From contig JAKGHH010000008.1 of the NCBI GenBank assembly GCA_022828595.1, forward strand, positions 21,134,378 through 21,198,377: a stretch of 64,000 nt of DNA, in the 5' to 3' direction. A program made the position numbers and the translations under genes. Source of the stretch: Nelumbo lutea. Its lineage: Eukaryota; Streptophyta; Magnoliopsida; Proteales; Nelumbonaceae. Shown here one piece after another: positions 10,421 to 21,089 of this stretch. The number at the start of each line of letters is the position of its first letter. The first letter of the stretch is position 1. The notes under the pieces were generated by a model. The model was given only the letters and a program-made list of their open reading frames with translations, had not been told where the DNA came from and searched no databases.

Positions 10421-11721
10421 GTACATAGAGGAGTTGTCTTGGTCCAGCATTCTCCAGGGAGCAGAGGAGGTCGCTCCTGTCACCCAAGCAGAACCAAGTT
10501 GGATTGATCCACTCATGAGCTTCCTGCTACATGGAACCCTCCCCGAAGAACGCAATGCCACCAGGAGGGTAGAGCATTAGGCAGCCAAGTACGTCAGGAT
10601 AGATGGACGGCTGTACCAAAGATCCTACATGCTCCCTTACCTGTGCTGCTTGCGACCTCCTGAAGCCGAGCTCGTACTTCGTGACATTCATGAAGGCCTA
10701 TGTGGCGGTCACTTGGGGGGCAGGGCCGTCGCTCAGAAGGCACTACGACAAAGGTACTATTGGCCAACAATGGAAGCAGACGCCATCGGGCTAATCAGGA
10801 AATGCAAGAAGTGCCAAAAGCACGCCAATATTCACCATCAGCTCGCTGCCGACCTTAAGTACCACACTAGCCCATGGCCCTTCGCACAATGGGGTATCGA
10901 CCTACTCGGGCCATTCTCGCCAGCAACAGGAGGGAGGAAGTTCCTAGTTGTGGCAGTAGACTACTTCACCAAGTGGGTCGAAGCTGAAACTCTTGTAACC
11001 ATCACAGATCGCAATGTCTAGAACTTCTTCTGGAAGAACATAGTGTGCCGCTTCGGGCTACCTCGGGTACTGATCTCCGACAATAGTAAGTAGTTCGAAG
11101 ACATCAAATTCCAAGAGTGGTGCCAAGGCATGGGGATCCGGCAAAGCTTCACATCGCTTGTGCACCCACAAGCAAATGGTTAGACAGAAGTCAGGAACAG
11201 AGCTATCCTCTGCAGACTAAAAGTCAGGCTAGACTGAGCTAAAGGACTATGGGCGGACAAGCTGCCCAATGTCCTATGGTCCTACCGAACTGAAGACCGC
11301 CACTGGAGAAACTCCCTTCAACCTCACCTACGGCATAGAGGCAGTCATCCTAGCCGAAATCGAGATCCCCTCATTTTGGTTGGAAGCATACAGTGACAAT
11401 ACTAATAATGACGAGCTATGTACCAACCTCGACCTACTTGACGAGGTGAGGGACATCGCATACATCATAACCGCAGCATACCAGCAAAGGGTAGCTCGGT
11501 ACTACAACGTCAGAGTTAAGAAACAAAACTTTTGCGTCGGTGACCTGGTCCTCCACAAAATCATGGTACCTGAGCCCGACGTTGGCAAACTCGAGCCGAA
11601 CTATGAAGGACCCTACCGAGTGAAGAGAGTACTCGGGGGAGCGTACGAGCTCGAGACCCTGGAAGGTAAGTGGATACCCCGGGCATGGAACATCGTCAAC
11701 TTAAGACGATTTTACTTATAA
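10420..11721 (+). pseudogene. Tat-1 integrase (broken)
   Basis: N-terminal zinc-binding HHCC residues are seen as HEGLCGGHLGG and KCKKCQKH (10690-10825). The catalytic core has WGIDLLGPF (first Asp, about 10893) and ISDN (second Asp, about 11073). The third acidic residue lies in the TEVRNRAI segment, with stops at about 11020, 11092 and 11182. The C-terminal open frame 11269-11721 ends in GPYRVKRVLGGAYELE and NIVNLRRFYL, with no chromodomain. Integrase would join element cDNA to host DNA; this copy is dead. Confidence 0.8.
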
Positions 11722-12017
11722 GTTAACAAACTAAGCAGGCCATGAGCCACTGCTGAGCTAGCAAAAACCTCGACACCCTAAGGCCCAGAATGCTGAGCTA
11801 ACAAGGACCTCAGCACCAAAAGGGGCAGAATACCGAGCTAAAGATGACCTCGGCACATCATCGACGAAAGCAATCTGGGGCGGAGAATAATCACTTCGGA
11901 AAATGGAGAATATTTGCATAGCATATTTGAACAGAAAAAATACTTCATTGCTAAATGTTTGCTTTACAATGTTAAAAAAAAAAACAAAAAACACAAACGA
12001 GCTCACAAGCCCAGAGG
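11722..12017. other. Spacer between the Tat-1 integrase and antisense gene
   Basis: Contains a three-fold imperfect repeat around GCTGAGCTAGCAAAAACCTC (about 11750-11860). No coding sequence is seen on the + strand. Tat-2 has a shorter, diverged counterpart at 30414-30641. Confidence 0.6.
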
Positions 12018-13804
12018 TCAATCTTCCTTGCCTTCAGAAGGGACTTCGACAACACCCGAAGGACCCGCTTCGTCTTTGGAATCTGCATCGTCATCAGCTG
12101 CGGCATCCATCTCCTTAGTGATGCGTGAGGTGGTTATGGCGCTGGTATCGAGGTCGGGGTACGTGTTCCTTATCATCCATCGGCTCAACTTGAAACCCTG
12201 TCTGTACGAGCCCACCATCATGTCGTCAAAGCGTGGCGAGGCGATATAATCCTCAACAGCTTTCGCCTTCGCCTCCACAACAGCATGAGAAAAGATCTGC
12301 ATCTTCTCCCTAATGTCTTCCTGAAGGTACTCGACCTGGTGCTCCAGGTCCAACTTCAGATCGGCCATATGCCTCACCACCGTTCTTAAGGCCTCTTTGT
12401 CTCTCTGAGACCTCGATAGCTCAGCCTCGGCAGCTTCTGCCCATCTCAAGTGTTTCTCCGCCTAGATCGCCAAGGCGTGGATACAGGAGTTCACCAGCTA
12501 GAACAAGGACAAATCAGAAAAAAAAAACCACTCCGACTTACCACCATGGCGTGAGTTGCAGCCCAAGCACCTATGAAATTGGTAGGGCGATCGGCCCACT
12601 GCGCGACCTCCTTAGGACAAGTGGCGGCCTTGCTTTTTCGGAGAGCGTAGCCTGGCGTCAGCACGCTCCCAATCCTACTATGGCTCCTCGAGCCCGAAGG
12701 CGCAGCCCGGGCATAGGGAGCCCCTACCGCCTCCTGAACTGAAGGGGGCACCTCAGGCTCCCCAGGAGGCTTCGTCCTCGGTACCTCGGGCTCCACCACC
12801 CAGGAAGGATTGGCGCGGACTTGCTTAGCAGCTCACTTCTTCCGCTTCATGCCAACAAACAAGTTCGCACCTCGAGTCTTGTCTACCTCCATAACACCTG
12901 CAAAAAGGAGCTCGGCGTTAGAGGATGGGAATAAAAACATAAACAAAGTATCTTTATCTGAGCAAGAAACCTACCCGAACTCAGACCGGCCTGAATGACT
13001 TTATCCTCCGTCAGATAAGCTTTGCATTTTAGCCCAAGCCGGGCCTAGTCCCGGAGGCCCTTCACTATATCTTCATCTAAAACAACACCAGGGTCAGGAG
13101 CGGCCAAACCCCACTCAATAGGAAACGACCACTCTGTAGCACTTTGAACCACGAAGTAGTCCCGCTTCCATGCCGGGACCTTGTTTGGGAGATCGTGTAA
13201 GAGCTTGAAGCTTGGGTGAGGTGACAAGTAATATGCCCTCCTACACCCAAGCAGGGGACCCACTTGTTTCTTAAGCATGAAAATAGTAGAAAAAATTTCT
13301 AAGTCCAAAGGAAGGCAATGCTCACAACAAAGGGAGATGGTCCCGACAAGGTTGCGGATAGAGTTCGGGTGAAGCTGACCTATAGTGACACCGAAGTGGT
13401 TCATAACCTTGACGATTAGGGGATGGAAGGGAAGGCATAGCCCGACAATAAGCTGCTCCCGGAATATCACGATCTCATCCAGACCGTGCTTCCAAGGAAA
13501 GTCGCCCGAGGGTAAAAAGTAAGTATACTCCCCGGGCAGGTTGTACTGGACGATAAGGGACCAAAGACTTTCAGACGTTATAGTAGAGGGTCTGAACTTA
13601 TCTGGCACCCGACCTCGATGAGAGGTGGAAGCCAAACTACCCGAGGTGACTCGGCCTATGGGCTCAAACTCGAGCTCTTCCTCGAGCTCTACCTCGAGCT
13701 CTGCCTCGGACTCACTAAGACTGTCGGAGGCAACAGCTCGGTTCATAGAACCAGCGTCTGACCCCCCCCCCCAGAGGGCTATCCGTGCTACTAAAACTAG
13801 ACAT
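12018..13804 (-). pseudogene. Antisense gene of Tat-1 (Transposase_28-like), three exons, broken
   Basis: Runs opposite to gag-pol. Exon 1 (13804-12975) starts MSSFSSTDS. A frame shift lies in an 11-C run (13762-13772). It continues with an acidic stretch and the conserved core FREQLIVGLCLPFHPL, VMNHFGVTIGQLHPNSIRN and PAWKRDYF, and has an in-frame TAG (TGG to TAG against Tat-2) near its end. Exon 2 (12897-12542) is proline- and charge-rich. Exon 3 (12494-12018) has HMADLKLDLEHQVEYLQED and ends SEGKED. Introns are 77 and 47 nt; the second acceptor reads TG, not AG. The core matches what Pfam calls Transposase_28 ('putative gypsy type transposon'), known from antisense ORFs of Tat elements. 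Function unknown. Confidence 0.75.
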
Positions 13805-14294
13805 CGAAAACAAAGAAGGCTGAGGACTCACCGGGAAAAGCTACCGAACTACGAATGATTGACGTGATTTGGCCGGCTTGGACGCGAGCTCAAGGAACAA
13901 AACACTAAAGGATAACAAAGGAAAGTGACTGGGGGTCTCCCCACTATTTAAAGCCACTGTACCCGCACATCAACGGCCAAGATCGAAACCATCCAACGGC
14001 TCCCCGCAAAGTCAGTTGCGCACTCCCCGATGAAAAGACACTTTGGTGCGCACATTCAAAAATTCAAAATTGTTTGGCGTGCACGTTCAAAATTTTAAAA
14101 ATTCAAAAATCATTGGCGCGCGTGAGCCACACGCAGCCCAGGACTAACCTCTGGTCGAGCCAAGCCAACCCCGGTTGAGCCAAGAACACAAGCAGACCGG
14201 ACCAGAAAAGTTCCTAATCAAGGCTAAAGTGTCCTGAGGCAAATCCACCTGTCATCCCGTGAACTCCCCACGACAGGTCAAGACCCCGAGCACG
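13805..14294. other. Tat-1 region between the antisense gene and the polypurine tract
   Basis: About 490 bp, moderately GC-rich. It should contain the promoter and 5' leader of the antisense gene. A minus-strand TATA-like ATAAATAG-type signal may lie in CTATTTAAAGCC (13948-13959): its complement is TTTAAATAG, about 150 bp before the ATG, and Tat-2 has CTATTTATAGC at the equivalent place (32754). Short repeats of TTCAAAATT around 14060-14110 look incidental. Confidence 0.45.
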
Positions 14295-14311
14295 GGGAGT
14301 GGGGGGCAATT
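14295..14311 (+). other. Tat-1 polypurine tract
   Basis: GGGGAGTGGGGGGCAAT immediately precedes the 3' LTR; Tat-2 has AAGGAGTGGGGGGCAAT at the same place. This is the expected plus-strand primer. Confidence 0.85.
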
Positions 14312-15187
14312 GATGGAGGAAGATTTGACCCGACCCCTTGGCCATGCAACACGTGGAAGCAACCGAGAGTGACCTGGCAGAAACGCCAGCTCGGCACGAC
14401 AGCAGGCCCACAACCCATGCTCCGAACTAAAGAGCTGAGCTCCCTCGAAGGAACCTGCAACCCTTGCTCCGAACTAAAGAGAGTCGAGCCCCCACAAAGG
14501 AACCTACAAACCGAGCTTCGAACTAAAGTCCCGAGCTCTCCCTTCGAGGTCCTGAGCCTTACAAGCACCAAAGGCAAAAAACCCGAACTGTCCGCCCAGG
14601 GGCAGTTCGGGCCATACTCCTATCCGAACTCGAGACTTCACATTAAAAGACCACTTTGGCTCCAAATCGCCTGACTGAGCAACCGTACCTGATGCCTAGG
14701 AGACCATACACAGAGACGGCGCACCTGACCGATTAGAGGACTGACACATGATAGCCGCCATCCAATGGCTACTTGCCACCGCCATCCCAGACGGACAGAG
14801 GCAGCCCTGGAAACTGGCAGTGGAGGTTATGACATCCAAACTGGCAACTAGCAGTGGAGGTTATGACACCCGAACTGGTAGTTGACAGAAGGAAGTGACC
14901 CGATCTGGCAGAGGTAGTAATGCCCGAACTGGCAGAGGCATGGAAGTGAGCACCCAGGGTGATTATAAAAGGCCCCCATCTCACAAAAAAGAGGTATGTG
15001 ATTATTGTGTTTTCTGGTCTTAGAATTCCTCATTTACCTTATCTTCTGAAGAACACTAACTTGAGCTTCGAAGTGTTCCAACCGGGTTCCTCCCCAAAAG
15101 CCTCCATTTTCTTTCTTGTTTTAGGCACCTCCGATCTCGTCAGAAGCGAGGTAACCGACAGCTAGGATAGACCGGATCGCATCATCA
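14312..15187 (+). repeat. Tat-1 3' LTR
   Basis: It is 876 bp, TGATGG...CATCA, with a TATA box at 14964-14970 and the same repeat classes as the 5' LTR but fewer copies of the 47-bp U3 unit. It is followed by the right TGACC duplication at 15188-15192. Confidence 0.9.
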
Positions 15188-15192
15188 TGACC

Positions 15193-15600
15193 CGTTATAA
15201 AAGGATCTTCTCGGATCACCCTCTTATCCAAGATATATTATATATTTTTAAATATAAATATATATTATAGATATATATATGTTATAAATTTATTTTTTAT
15301 ATTATATTTTTATAAAATTGTTATATTATTTATTTTTTTAAGATATATTTGTATATTTAGTTTTTATTTTATTTAAAATAGTATATTTTATTTTTTAACA
15401 ATTTATTAATTTAAACAAAATAAGTCGGATCGGCTCAGATCCGAAGACCTGACTTACCGATAGGATTTAAATTCAAATTGAGTCCTATCAGATTTAATCG
15501 AATCTTTGGATCGGATCCGACTTGAACAATGTCTGATCAAATTTGAATATACCCTGATTATCCGATCCAATCCATTTGCATCCCTATCACTAGCCTTCAA
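15193..15600. repeat. AT-rich non-autonomous TIR element, copy 1
   Basis: An AT-rich core (long ATATAT/TTTTAT tracts) is flanked by GGATC/GATCC-rich arms, ending near 15597 in CCATTTGCATCCCTATC. The inverse of that end (GATAGGGATGCAAATGG) matches the left end of the copy at 41663 (TAGGGGTGAAAATATCC). A third, more diverged copy is at 18635-19040. The left part is missing next to Tat-1. Probably a MITE; superfamily not determined. Confidence 0.6.
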
Positions 15601-15875
15601 TAAAGCAAAACAGAAATTAAGACCCAATTTGGAAAGAGTGGGATAACTACACTGTGCTCCACCTCAAAATTCTGAAATTCTACTTCAAAATTTCAAACAC
15701 CTCCACCTTAACACTAATACCTGTCCGTGTATTGACATCAACTCCGCTGGCACCAACCCCAACTTTACTGTGAAATTAAGATTTGTGAGGTGGACTAAAT
15801 AGTAAAAACCTAAAAAAACAAATATGTACAGTATACTCCTTCCAGCAAACTGAGCCTAAGGATAAAAATAAGGAT
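15600..15875. other. Intergenic, nothing recognised
   Basis: Unique-looking sequence without open frames or repeat structure that I can name. Confidence 0.5.
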
Positions 15876-16045
15876 TTTTTTTTTTTTTGATAAAAACTGA
15901 GAGGGACTACACAAGACACAAATGCAAGCTAAATTCTATGAAAGTTCTGAGATTAAGACTTACAATATCCTGTTGAAAAGAAAAAGCATTATTGGCGAGC
16001 CAATCTGCCACTTGATTAGCTTCCCCATACACGTGATTATAGCCT
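15876..16045 (-). mobile_element. 5'-truncated L1-type LINE tail (RNase H end, 3' UTR, poly-A)
   Basis: The minus strand reads the last part of a LINE RNase H-like domain: NHVYGEANQVADWLANNAF (about 16040-15985), with the typical xEANxVADWLA motif, to a stop at 15909-15907. After it comes a short 3' UTR and an A tract (plus-strand T run at about 15877-15889). This is what a 5'-truncated L1 insertion looks like. A target duplication is uncertain (AAAAATAAGGAT beside the tail, a similar AGAAATTAAAGAT at the other end). Confidence 0.65.
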
Positions 16046-16731
16046 AAAGAAATTAAAGATCTGTTTGATCACAAAGCAGTTTTTCATTGAATAGAAAATA
16101 AGGAAGAATAGTGTCAACTATCTGAGAGGATTTTTGGAAACGTAACAATATCATTTCAATGCGACTTTTGGTTTGGTTTCTGGTCAGTTTTGTTGGTTTA
16201 AACTTTATTTGAAACTGAATTTACTTTGGTTAGAATAACATAGAAGTTGGGATTAAATCTTCAGCAAATATCAAACTTAGGAGAATAACATAAAAGCAAT
16301 GATATCACCATCTGATATATGGACCACCCATCGAAAAAATAAATAAATAAATAAAAATCTGATATATGGACTAGAACTGTGGGTCCACTCCCTTCCATTA
16401 ATTGCTTAGAAGTGCCAACATGGGCTTCACTGAGGAGGGGACCCTTGACACCCCTTTCACTCTCTTCCCTTTCAGTACCAACTTTCAGCCTTTCTGAAAA
16501 GAGCAGATCAGTAGTCGGTGACACTCAAAAGTAGCAGCTCACTCCAAAAGTAGTGGATTCCATGGCTTCAAGATCCCGATAAGAAGAAATCAGAATTGCT
16601 TCTCCTTTATCATTCATTATCAAGACTTCGAAGTGTATTGCTTGAACATAATTGAGTTATTGGGACTCAATTCTGTTGTCCTTGAGCTTCTTCTGAGCTC
16701 TGAGAGAGAGAGAGAGAGAGAGTCTCTGGAG
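16046..16731 (+). promoter_or_regulatory. Upstream region and probable 5' UTR of the STP7-like gene
   Basis: A GA microsatellite (about 16697-16722) ends just before the start codon, a common feature of plant 5' UTRs. No convincing TATA box was found. The minus-strand frame at 16261-16524 has no recognisable content. Confidence 0.4.
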
Positions 16732-19658
16732 ATGGCTGGTGGGTCTTTTGCTCCAGCCGGAGTGGCTAAGGAGAGAGCTCAACAGTACCAGGGAAGGGTA
16801 ACCTCGTTTGTGGTCGTTGCTTGCATTATTGCTGCCATTGGTGGTTCCATATTCGGCTATGATATCGGAATTTCAGGTATCTTTTATCTTTTCATTGCTG
16901 GGTATTCTAAATCAATGTTAGAAGTTACAAATTTCCATTTCCGATGATGATTTTGAGCTGCTGCTCAATCAAAGTCAAAGCAAATGAAACTTTATGGTTA
17001 ATCACAGAAATAAATTACATGAAATCAGAATATTCATCAAGCTTCTTTTTGGGCAAAAGAATATCCAAGCTAATATTCTCAGAACAAAAAGCTTGAATTG
17101 CAATTTTTTCCCATCAACAACTATTCCAAGAGACAAAAGAAAAGAAAGGAAATTTATGATATGATCTGCTTACCTTGTTATCTTGAAAATTAACAGGTGG
17201 AGTCACATCCATGGATGACTTCCTCCATAAATTCTTCCCAGCCATCCTCTACAGGAAGAGACACACAAAAGAGAGTAACTACTGCAAATATAACAACCAC
17301 GGCCTCGCTGCATTTACATCTTCTCTTTATCTTGCTGGTCTGGTTGCATCTCTTGCTGCTTCTCCTGTAACCAGGAAGTTCGGACGCCGCTTAAGTATAA
17401 TTGTTGGTGGAATTAGCTTCCTCATTGGAGCCACCCTGAATGCTGCTGCAGCAAACCTCACAATGCTGCTATTTGGTCGAATCATGCTCGGTGTTGGCAT
17501 TGGCTTTGGAAATCAGGTACACTTTGTTTTGCTCAAAATTTATCTCCTGAATGGGTACCCCCACCATTAAAAGACAACTATTCTTGTGTTTCCACTTGTA
17601 TTCTTTATTTTCTGCACTTTGGGGGAACATACAAGGTGTCCGAATCTCACCATTTTACTGGCCAGGAAATTTTCATAATCTGAATGATTCCACATACCCA
17701 ACTAGCTTTGTTGATTCATTATCTTGTTAGATGTTATGTTGATGCATGGAATTAAATTAAAAGATAATGGGAATTCCTGTTTTATCAAGAATACAATACT
17801 TTTCTCTGGAATTATAGAAGAAAGGACTCATGTTCAAGAATTAACCTTATCTTCCTTGGTTTCTTGAAGGCAGTTCCAGTGTATTTGTCAGAGATGGCTC
17901 CAGCCCATCTCCGAGGAGGGCTTAACATGATGTTCCAGTTGGCAACAACTCTTGGAATCTTCACAGCAAACATGATCAACTATGGAACAGAGAAGATCAG
18001 ACCATGGGGATGGAGGCTCTCCCTAGGCCTAGCTGCAGTCCCTGCACTACTGATGACTGTTGGAGGAGTCCTTCTTCCAGAGACACCCAACAGCCTAATT
18101 GAACGTGGGTTGGAAATCAAAGGAAGAGAAGTTCTGGAGAAGGTCAGAGGGACTTGTAATGTTACAGCAGAGTTCCAAGACATGATTGATGCAAGCGAGT
18201 TGGCAAACTCAATCAAACATCCCTTTAGAAACATTCTGGAGAAGAGGAACAGACCACAATTGGTGATGGCAATCTTCATGCCAACCTTCCAGATTCTAAC
18301 AGGCATAAATTCAATTCTCTTCTATGCCCCAGTCCTGTTCCAGAGTATGGGGTTTGGTGGGAATGCTTCTCTGTATTCCTCAGTTGTGACTGGAGCAGTT
18401 CTTGCTTTATCCACACTTATTTCTATTGCAACTGTTGACAGATGGGGTCGGAGAATTCTACTAATCAGTGGTGGGATACAAATGGTTGTATGCCAGGTGA
18501 ATGGTTCTACAAAAACTCTCTCATTCCATCTAAATTAGTAGCTTGCTAGGCTGCTAGAACTTCACTTCTTCAGGCACTGGCATGCATTGTCTTTGGAAAA
18601 TTTGCCTCAAGCGGAAGTCTACCAAATGGTATCCAATTGTCCAATTTGATCCGTGTACAATTAGATCAAATATGGATTCCAGCCATATCCAATCCAATAA
18701 AATCCAGTCCAATTTCATTTAAATATATATTCTAATATATATTTATAATTTATATTGTAACTATCAGTAAAATGGTTTGAATGTTGTAACTTCACTAATT
18801 TGTAATAGATTCAAGTTTCATACAAGTAATTTTTAGTTCATTTTTTCATGAAATACAATATTAAAATCAGTTTTAGTTCATTTTATTACTAACATATAAT
18901 ATTTTGATCATCTTTAGTTTAATTTACTTAATACTATTCAATATCCAATTACAATCCGAATCTACTATAGATCCAATGGATAAGATCGAATTCAAATTTG
19001 AATATAAACAAACCAAATTTGCATCTACCTATATCACTGATTCATACATTAGATGGCATCCCTAGGTCAAAAAAAATCACTGAATTCATATATTAGATGG
19101 CATAATGGATTATTTGTGTTTGTGTAATAATGGTCTCTATCTGATTGTCCTTTTTTGTTTTCCTTCTAACAGATAGCAGTTTCCATAATTTTGGGCCTCA
19201 AATTCAAGGACATAAATGATCTCTCAAAGGGCTACTCAATATTGGTGGTGGTTGTGATCTGCCTCTTTGTTATGGCTTTTGGATGGTCATGGGGCCCACT
19301 TGGTTGGACTGTGCCAAGCGAGATATTCCCTTTAGAAACCCGATCAGCAGGACAGAGCATCACTGTAGCTGTCAACCTTTTCTTCACTTTCATAATTGCC
19401 CAGTCTTTCCTTTTCCTCCTTTGTTCTTTCAAGTTTGGAATCTTTCTCTTCTTTGCTGGATGGATTACCATCATGACCATCTTTGTCTATGCTTTTCTGC
19501 CTGAAACAAAAGGTATCCCTATTGAAGAGATGACACTGCTGTGGAGAAAGCATTGGTTCTGGAAGAGAATAATGCCTGAAGAGGATGAGAGCAGTAGGCA
19601 AACCAATTTAACTGACATGGGAAAATCAGCAGCTGTTGTTTCAGAGCCAGATTGTTGA
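16732..19658 (+). CDS. STP7: Monosaccharide/H+ symporter, STP7-like (4 exons, 525 aa)
   Basis: Sugar transport protein of the major facilitator superfamily, a plasma-membrane proton-coupled importer of monosaccharides. Exons: 16732-16876, 17197-17516, 17870-18496, 19173-19658. All introns are GT-AG and the exons join in frame to 525 residues, the usual STP length with 12 membrane segments. Visible motifs: [16 protein letters not shown] (exon 1/2 junction), [54 protein letters not shown]. The N-terminus [21 protein letters not shown] and the rest agree best with Arabidopsis STP7 as I know it; STP7 is reported to favour pentoses such as L-arabinose and D-xylose, which I only infer here. The third intron contains a repeat and a relic of an exon-4-like sequence. 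It seems functional. Confidence 0.92.
18574..18628 (+). pseudogene. Relic exon resembling the start of STP exon 4, within intron 3
   Basis: A pyrimidine-rich stretch and AG are followed by 55 nt encoding [18 protein letters not shown], then GT. It aligns with the start of the real exon 4 ([20 protein letters not shown]). Its length (55 nt) would break the frame if spliced in. The rest seems displaced by the AT-rich repeat that follows. Best explained as a truncated older exon-4 duplicate or paralogue remnant. Confidence 0.55.
18635..19040. repeat. AT-rich TIR-type repeat in STP7 intron 3, copy 3
   Basis: AT-rich core with arms of ATCCAATNNAATCC words, ending CAAATTTGCATCTACCTATATC, like the right end of the copy at 15193-15600. 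Imperfect and old. A 30-base phrase around 19035-19060 recurs at 19078-19100. Confidence 0.5.
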
Positions 19659-20060
19659 CTAAAACAGTAAGCTTCAAGAAGATGATGAAGGATTTGAAAC
19701 TTGTGGATAGAATTTAAGTAAGCTGAATTTTTTCAAATGGGGTTTTGATGAAACATGCAAGAACACTCACCCGAAGATCAGAAGTTCATGGGTTACTTTA
19801 GGCTCTAGTAGAGGATCCATGGTTTGTCGAACTTTGGATTGAGTGATGCAATACTATGTAAAAATCACATGTTGGAGGATTTGAGTTGTTGCTAAGAAAA
19901 ACAAATTGATAAATATTAAGAATAATTGAGTGAGATCTCTTTGTTTGAAACTGCATTGAAAAGCATGGGAACGCAAATGAGAAGATAGCAAATTCTTATT
20001 CACTTTTCACATTAATTTCACACAACACAAACAAAATTGCACTAGTACAAATGCAGGGCA
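19659..20060. other. STP7 3' UTR and downstream flank
   Basis: No coding sequence. Several AAT/ATAAAT words could serve as polyadenylation signals (for example GATAAATATTAAGAATAAT, about 19909-19926). This stretch is the parent of the partial tandem duplicate that follows. Confidence 0.5.
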
Positions 20061-20560
20061 GTAATGTATTATTTATGTAACAATGTTCTGTTAATGCATA
20101 GTTTTGAGCCTCAAATTCAAGGACAAGAATTATCTCTCTAAGGGCTACTCAAAATTGCTGGTGGCCGTGATCTGCCTCTGTTATGGCTTTTGGATGGTCA
20201 TGGGGATCACTTGGTTGGACTGTGCTGAGCGAGATAATGAAGGATTTGAAATTTGTAGAAAAAAATTAAATAAACTGGATTATCAAATGGGTTTTTGATG
20301 CCAGCCCTATTTTTTGGTAGCACAGTTAACATGTAAGACTACAACTTCAGATCAGAATTCAGAAGTTTATTAGTTTGTCTCAATAGTCAAGGTTCAAGAA
20401 AGAGTCCAAATACAAATACAAATATGTAGAGCCAGAGTCAAAGGTGAGATCTCACTGTTTGAAATTGCATTAGGACAAAATGCAAGGAGAGAACAAACGA
20501 GAAGAGAGAAAATGCAAGCATTCACACAAAGAAAATTGGACTTAGATAACTAATGTTTCT
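20060..20560 (+). pseudogene. Partial tandem duplicate of STP7 exon 4 and 3' flank
   Basis: 20097-20233 repeats the first part of exon 4 (LSLKFKDKNYLSKGYSKL), including a little upstream intron, with a lost base causing a frame shift. At 20234 it jumps to the counterpart of 19683 (ATGAAGGATTTGAAA), so about 360 bp, the rest of the coding exon, are deleted. The 3' flank similarity continues to about 20560. Non-functional. Confidence 0.8.
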
Positions 20561-20603
20561 GAATTCCTAAAATTAGATGTAAAAGCTTGTATTTGGAATT
20601 GGT

Positions 20604-20799
20604 AGGGGGTTTGCCAGGCCCGTGCAGTAGTGCAACGCATGGGCGACACTTGAAGGCCCCAATAGCAAGCTATTGTGGTGGGCCTTCCCCCCAAAAAAAT
20701 TAATTTAATATCATGTGGGCCGATGGCCCACGTATCAGATATTAAACTGATAAGAACAGATACTACACTTGATCTTAGCCAAAAGGCCGAGAAAGGTAT
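20604..20799 (-). ncRNA. U2: U2 spliceosomal snRNA
   Basis: The minus strand from 20799 reads ATACCTTTCTCGGCCTTTTGG, then the branch-site pairing element GTGTAGTATCTGTT, CTTATCAGTTTAATATCTGA, the stem ACGTGGGCCATCGGCCCAC, the Sm-type region AAATTAATTTTTT, and the 3' hairpins with GTCGCCCATGCGTTGCACTA to about 20604. Length about 196 nt, as for plant U2. U2 pairs with the intron branch site in the nuclear spliceosome. A plant USE is at the right distance upstream, so this is a plausible active gene; one diverged hairpin arm cannot be judged by eye. The 3' end is approximate. Confidence 0.93.
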
Positions 20800-20865
20800 G
20801 ACTTATCCGGTGGCCCAACTTGGTTTTTGTAATTCGACTCTCCTTGCCACCTCTCTCCTCCAATC

Positions 20866-20876
20866 CGATGTGGGAC
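20866..20876 (-). promoter_or_regulatory. U2 upstream sequence element (USE)
   Basis: GTCCCACATCG on the minus strand, a perfect match to the plant snRNA USE (RTCCCACATCG), 67 bp upstream of the U2 start. A degenerate TATA (ATTACAAAA, 20833-20825) lies about 32 bp from it; that spacing is the one for RNA polymerase II snRNA genes rather than polymerase III. Confidence 0.88.
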
Positions 20877-21089
20877 TTAAACTCCAGATTTACAATAATC
20901 CCCTCTCCAGACAATAATTTTCGTAGGAATGAGGTTTCCAAGTACAATAATAGTTGCTTTTTTGTCCTCTGCAGTGATAGAGATAGTACTACTTAGGGTT
21001 CGCATTTGCTGACGTTACAAATTAACTTGGAACTAGTCTCTAATCTGCTGTGCAAATGGTTTTAAATCTGGAAAAGACATTAAAAAAAA

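Larger units (their letters stand above)
3272..15187 (+). mobile_element. Tat-1: Ty3/gypsy LTR retrotransposon, Tat lineage, degenerate
   Basis: Complete but mutated element of 11.9 kb, of which 1.8 kb is a nested foreign solo LTR. Order: 5' LTR, primer-binding region, gag, protease, RT, RNase H 1, RNase H 2, integrase, an antisense three-exon gene, polypurine tract, 3' LTR. The second RNase H domain, the lack of a chromodomain after integrase and the antisense gene point to the Tat lineage of plant Ty3/gypsy elements. LTR ends are TGATG...CATCA. The two LTRs differ at many positions (about a dozen in the first 110 bases by eye), much more than those of Tat-2, so this insertion is older. Confidence 0.9.
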
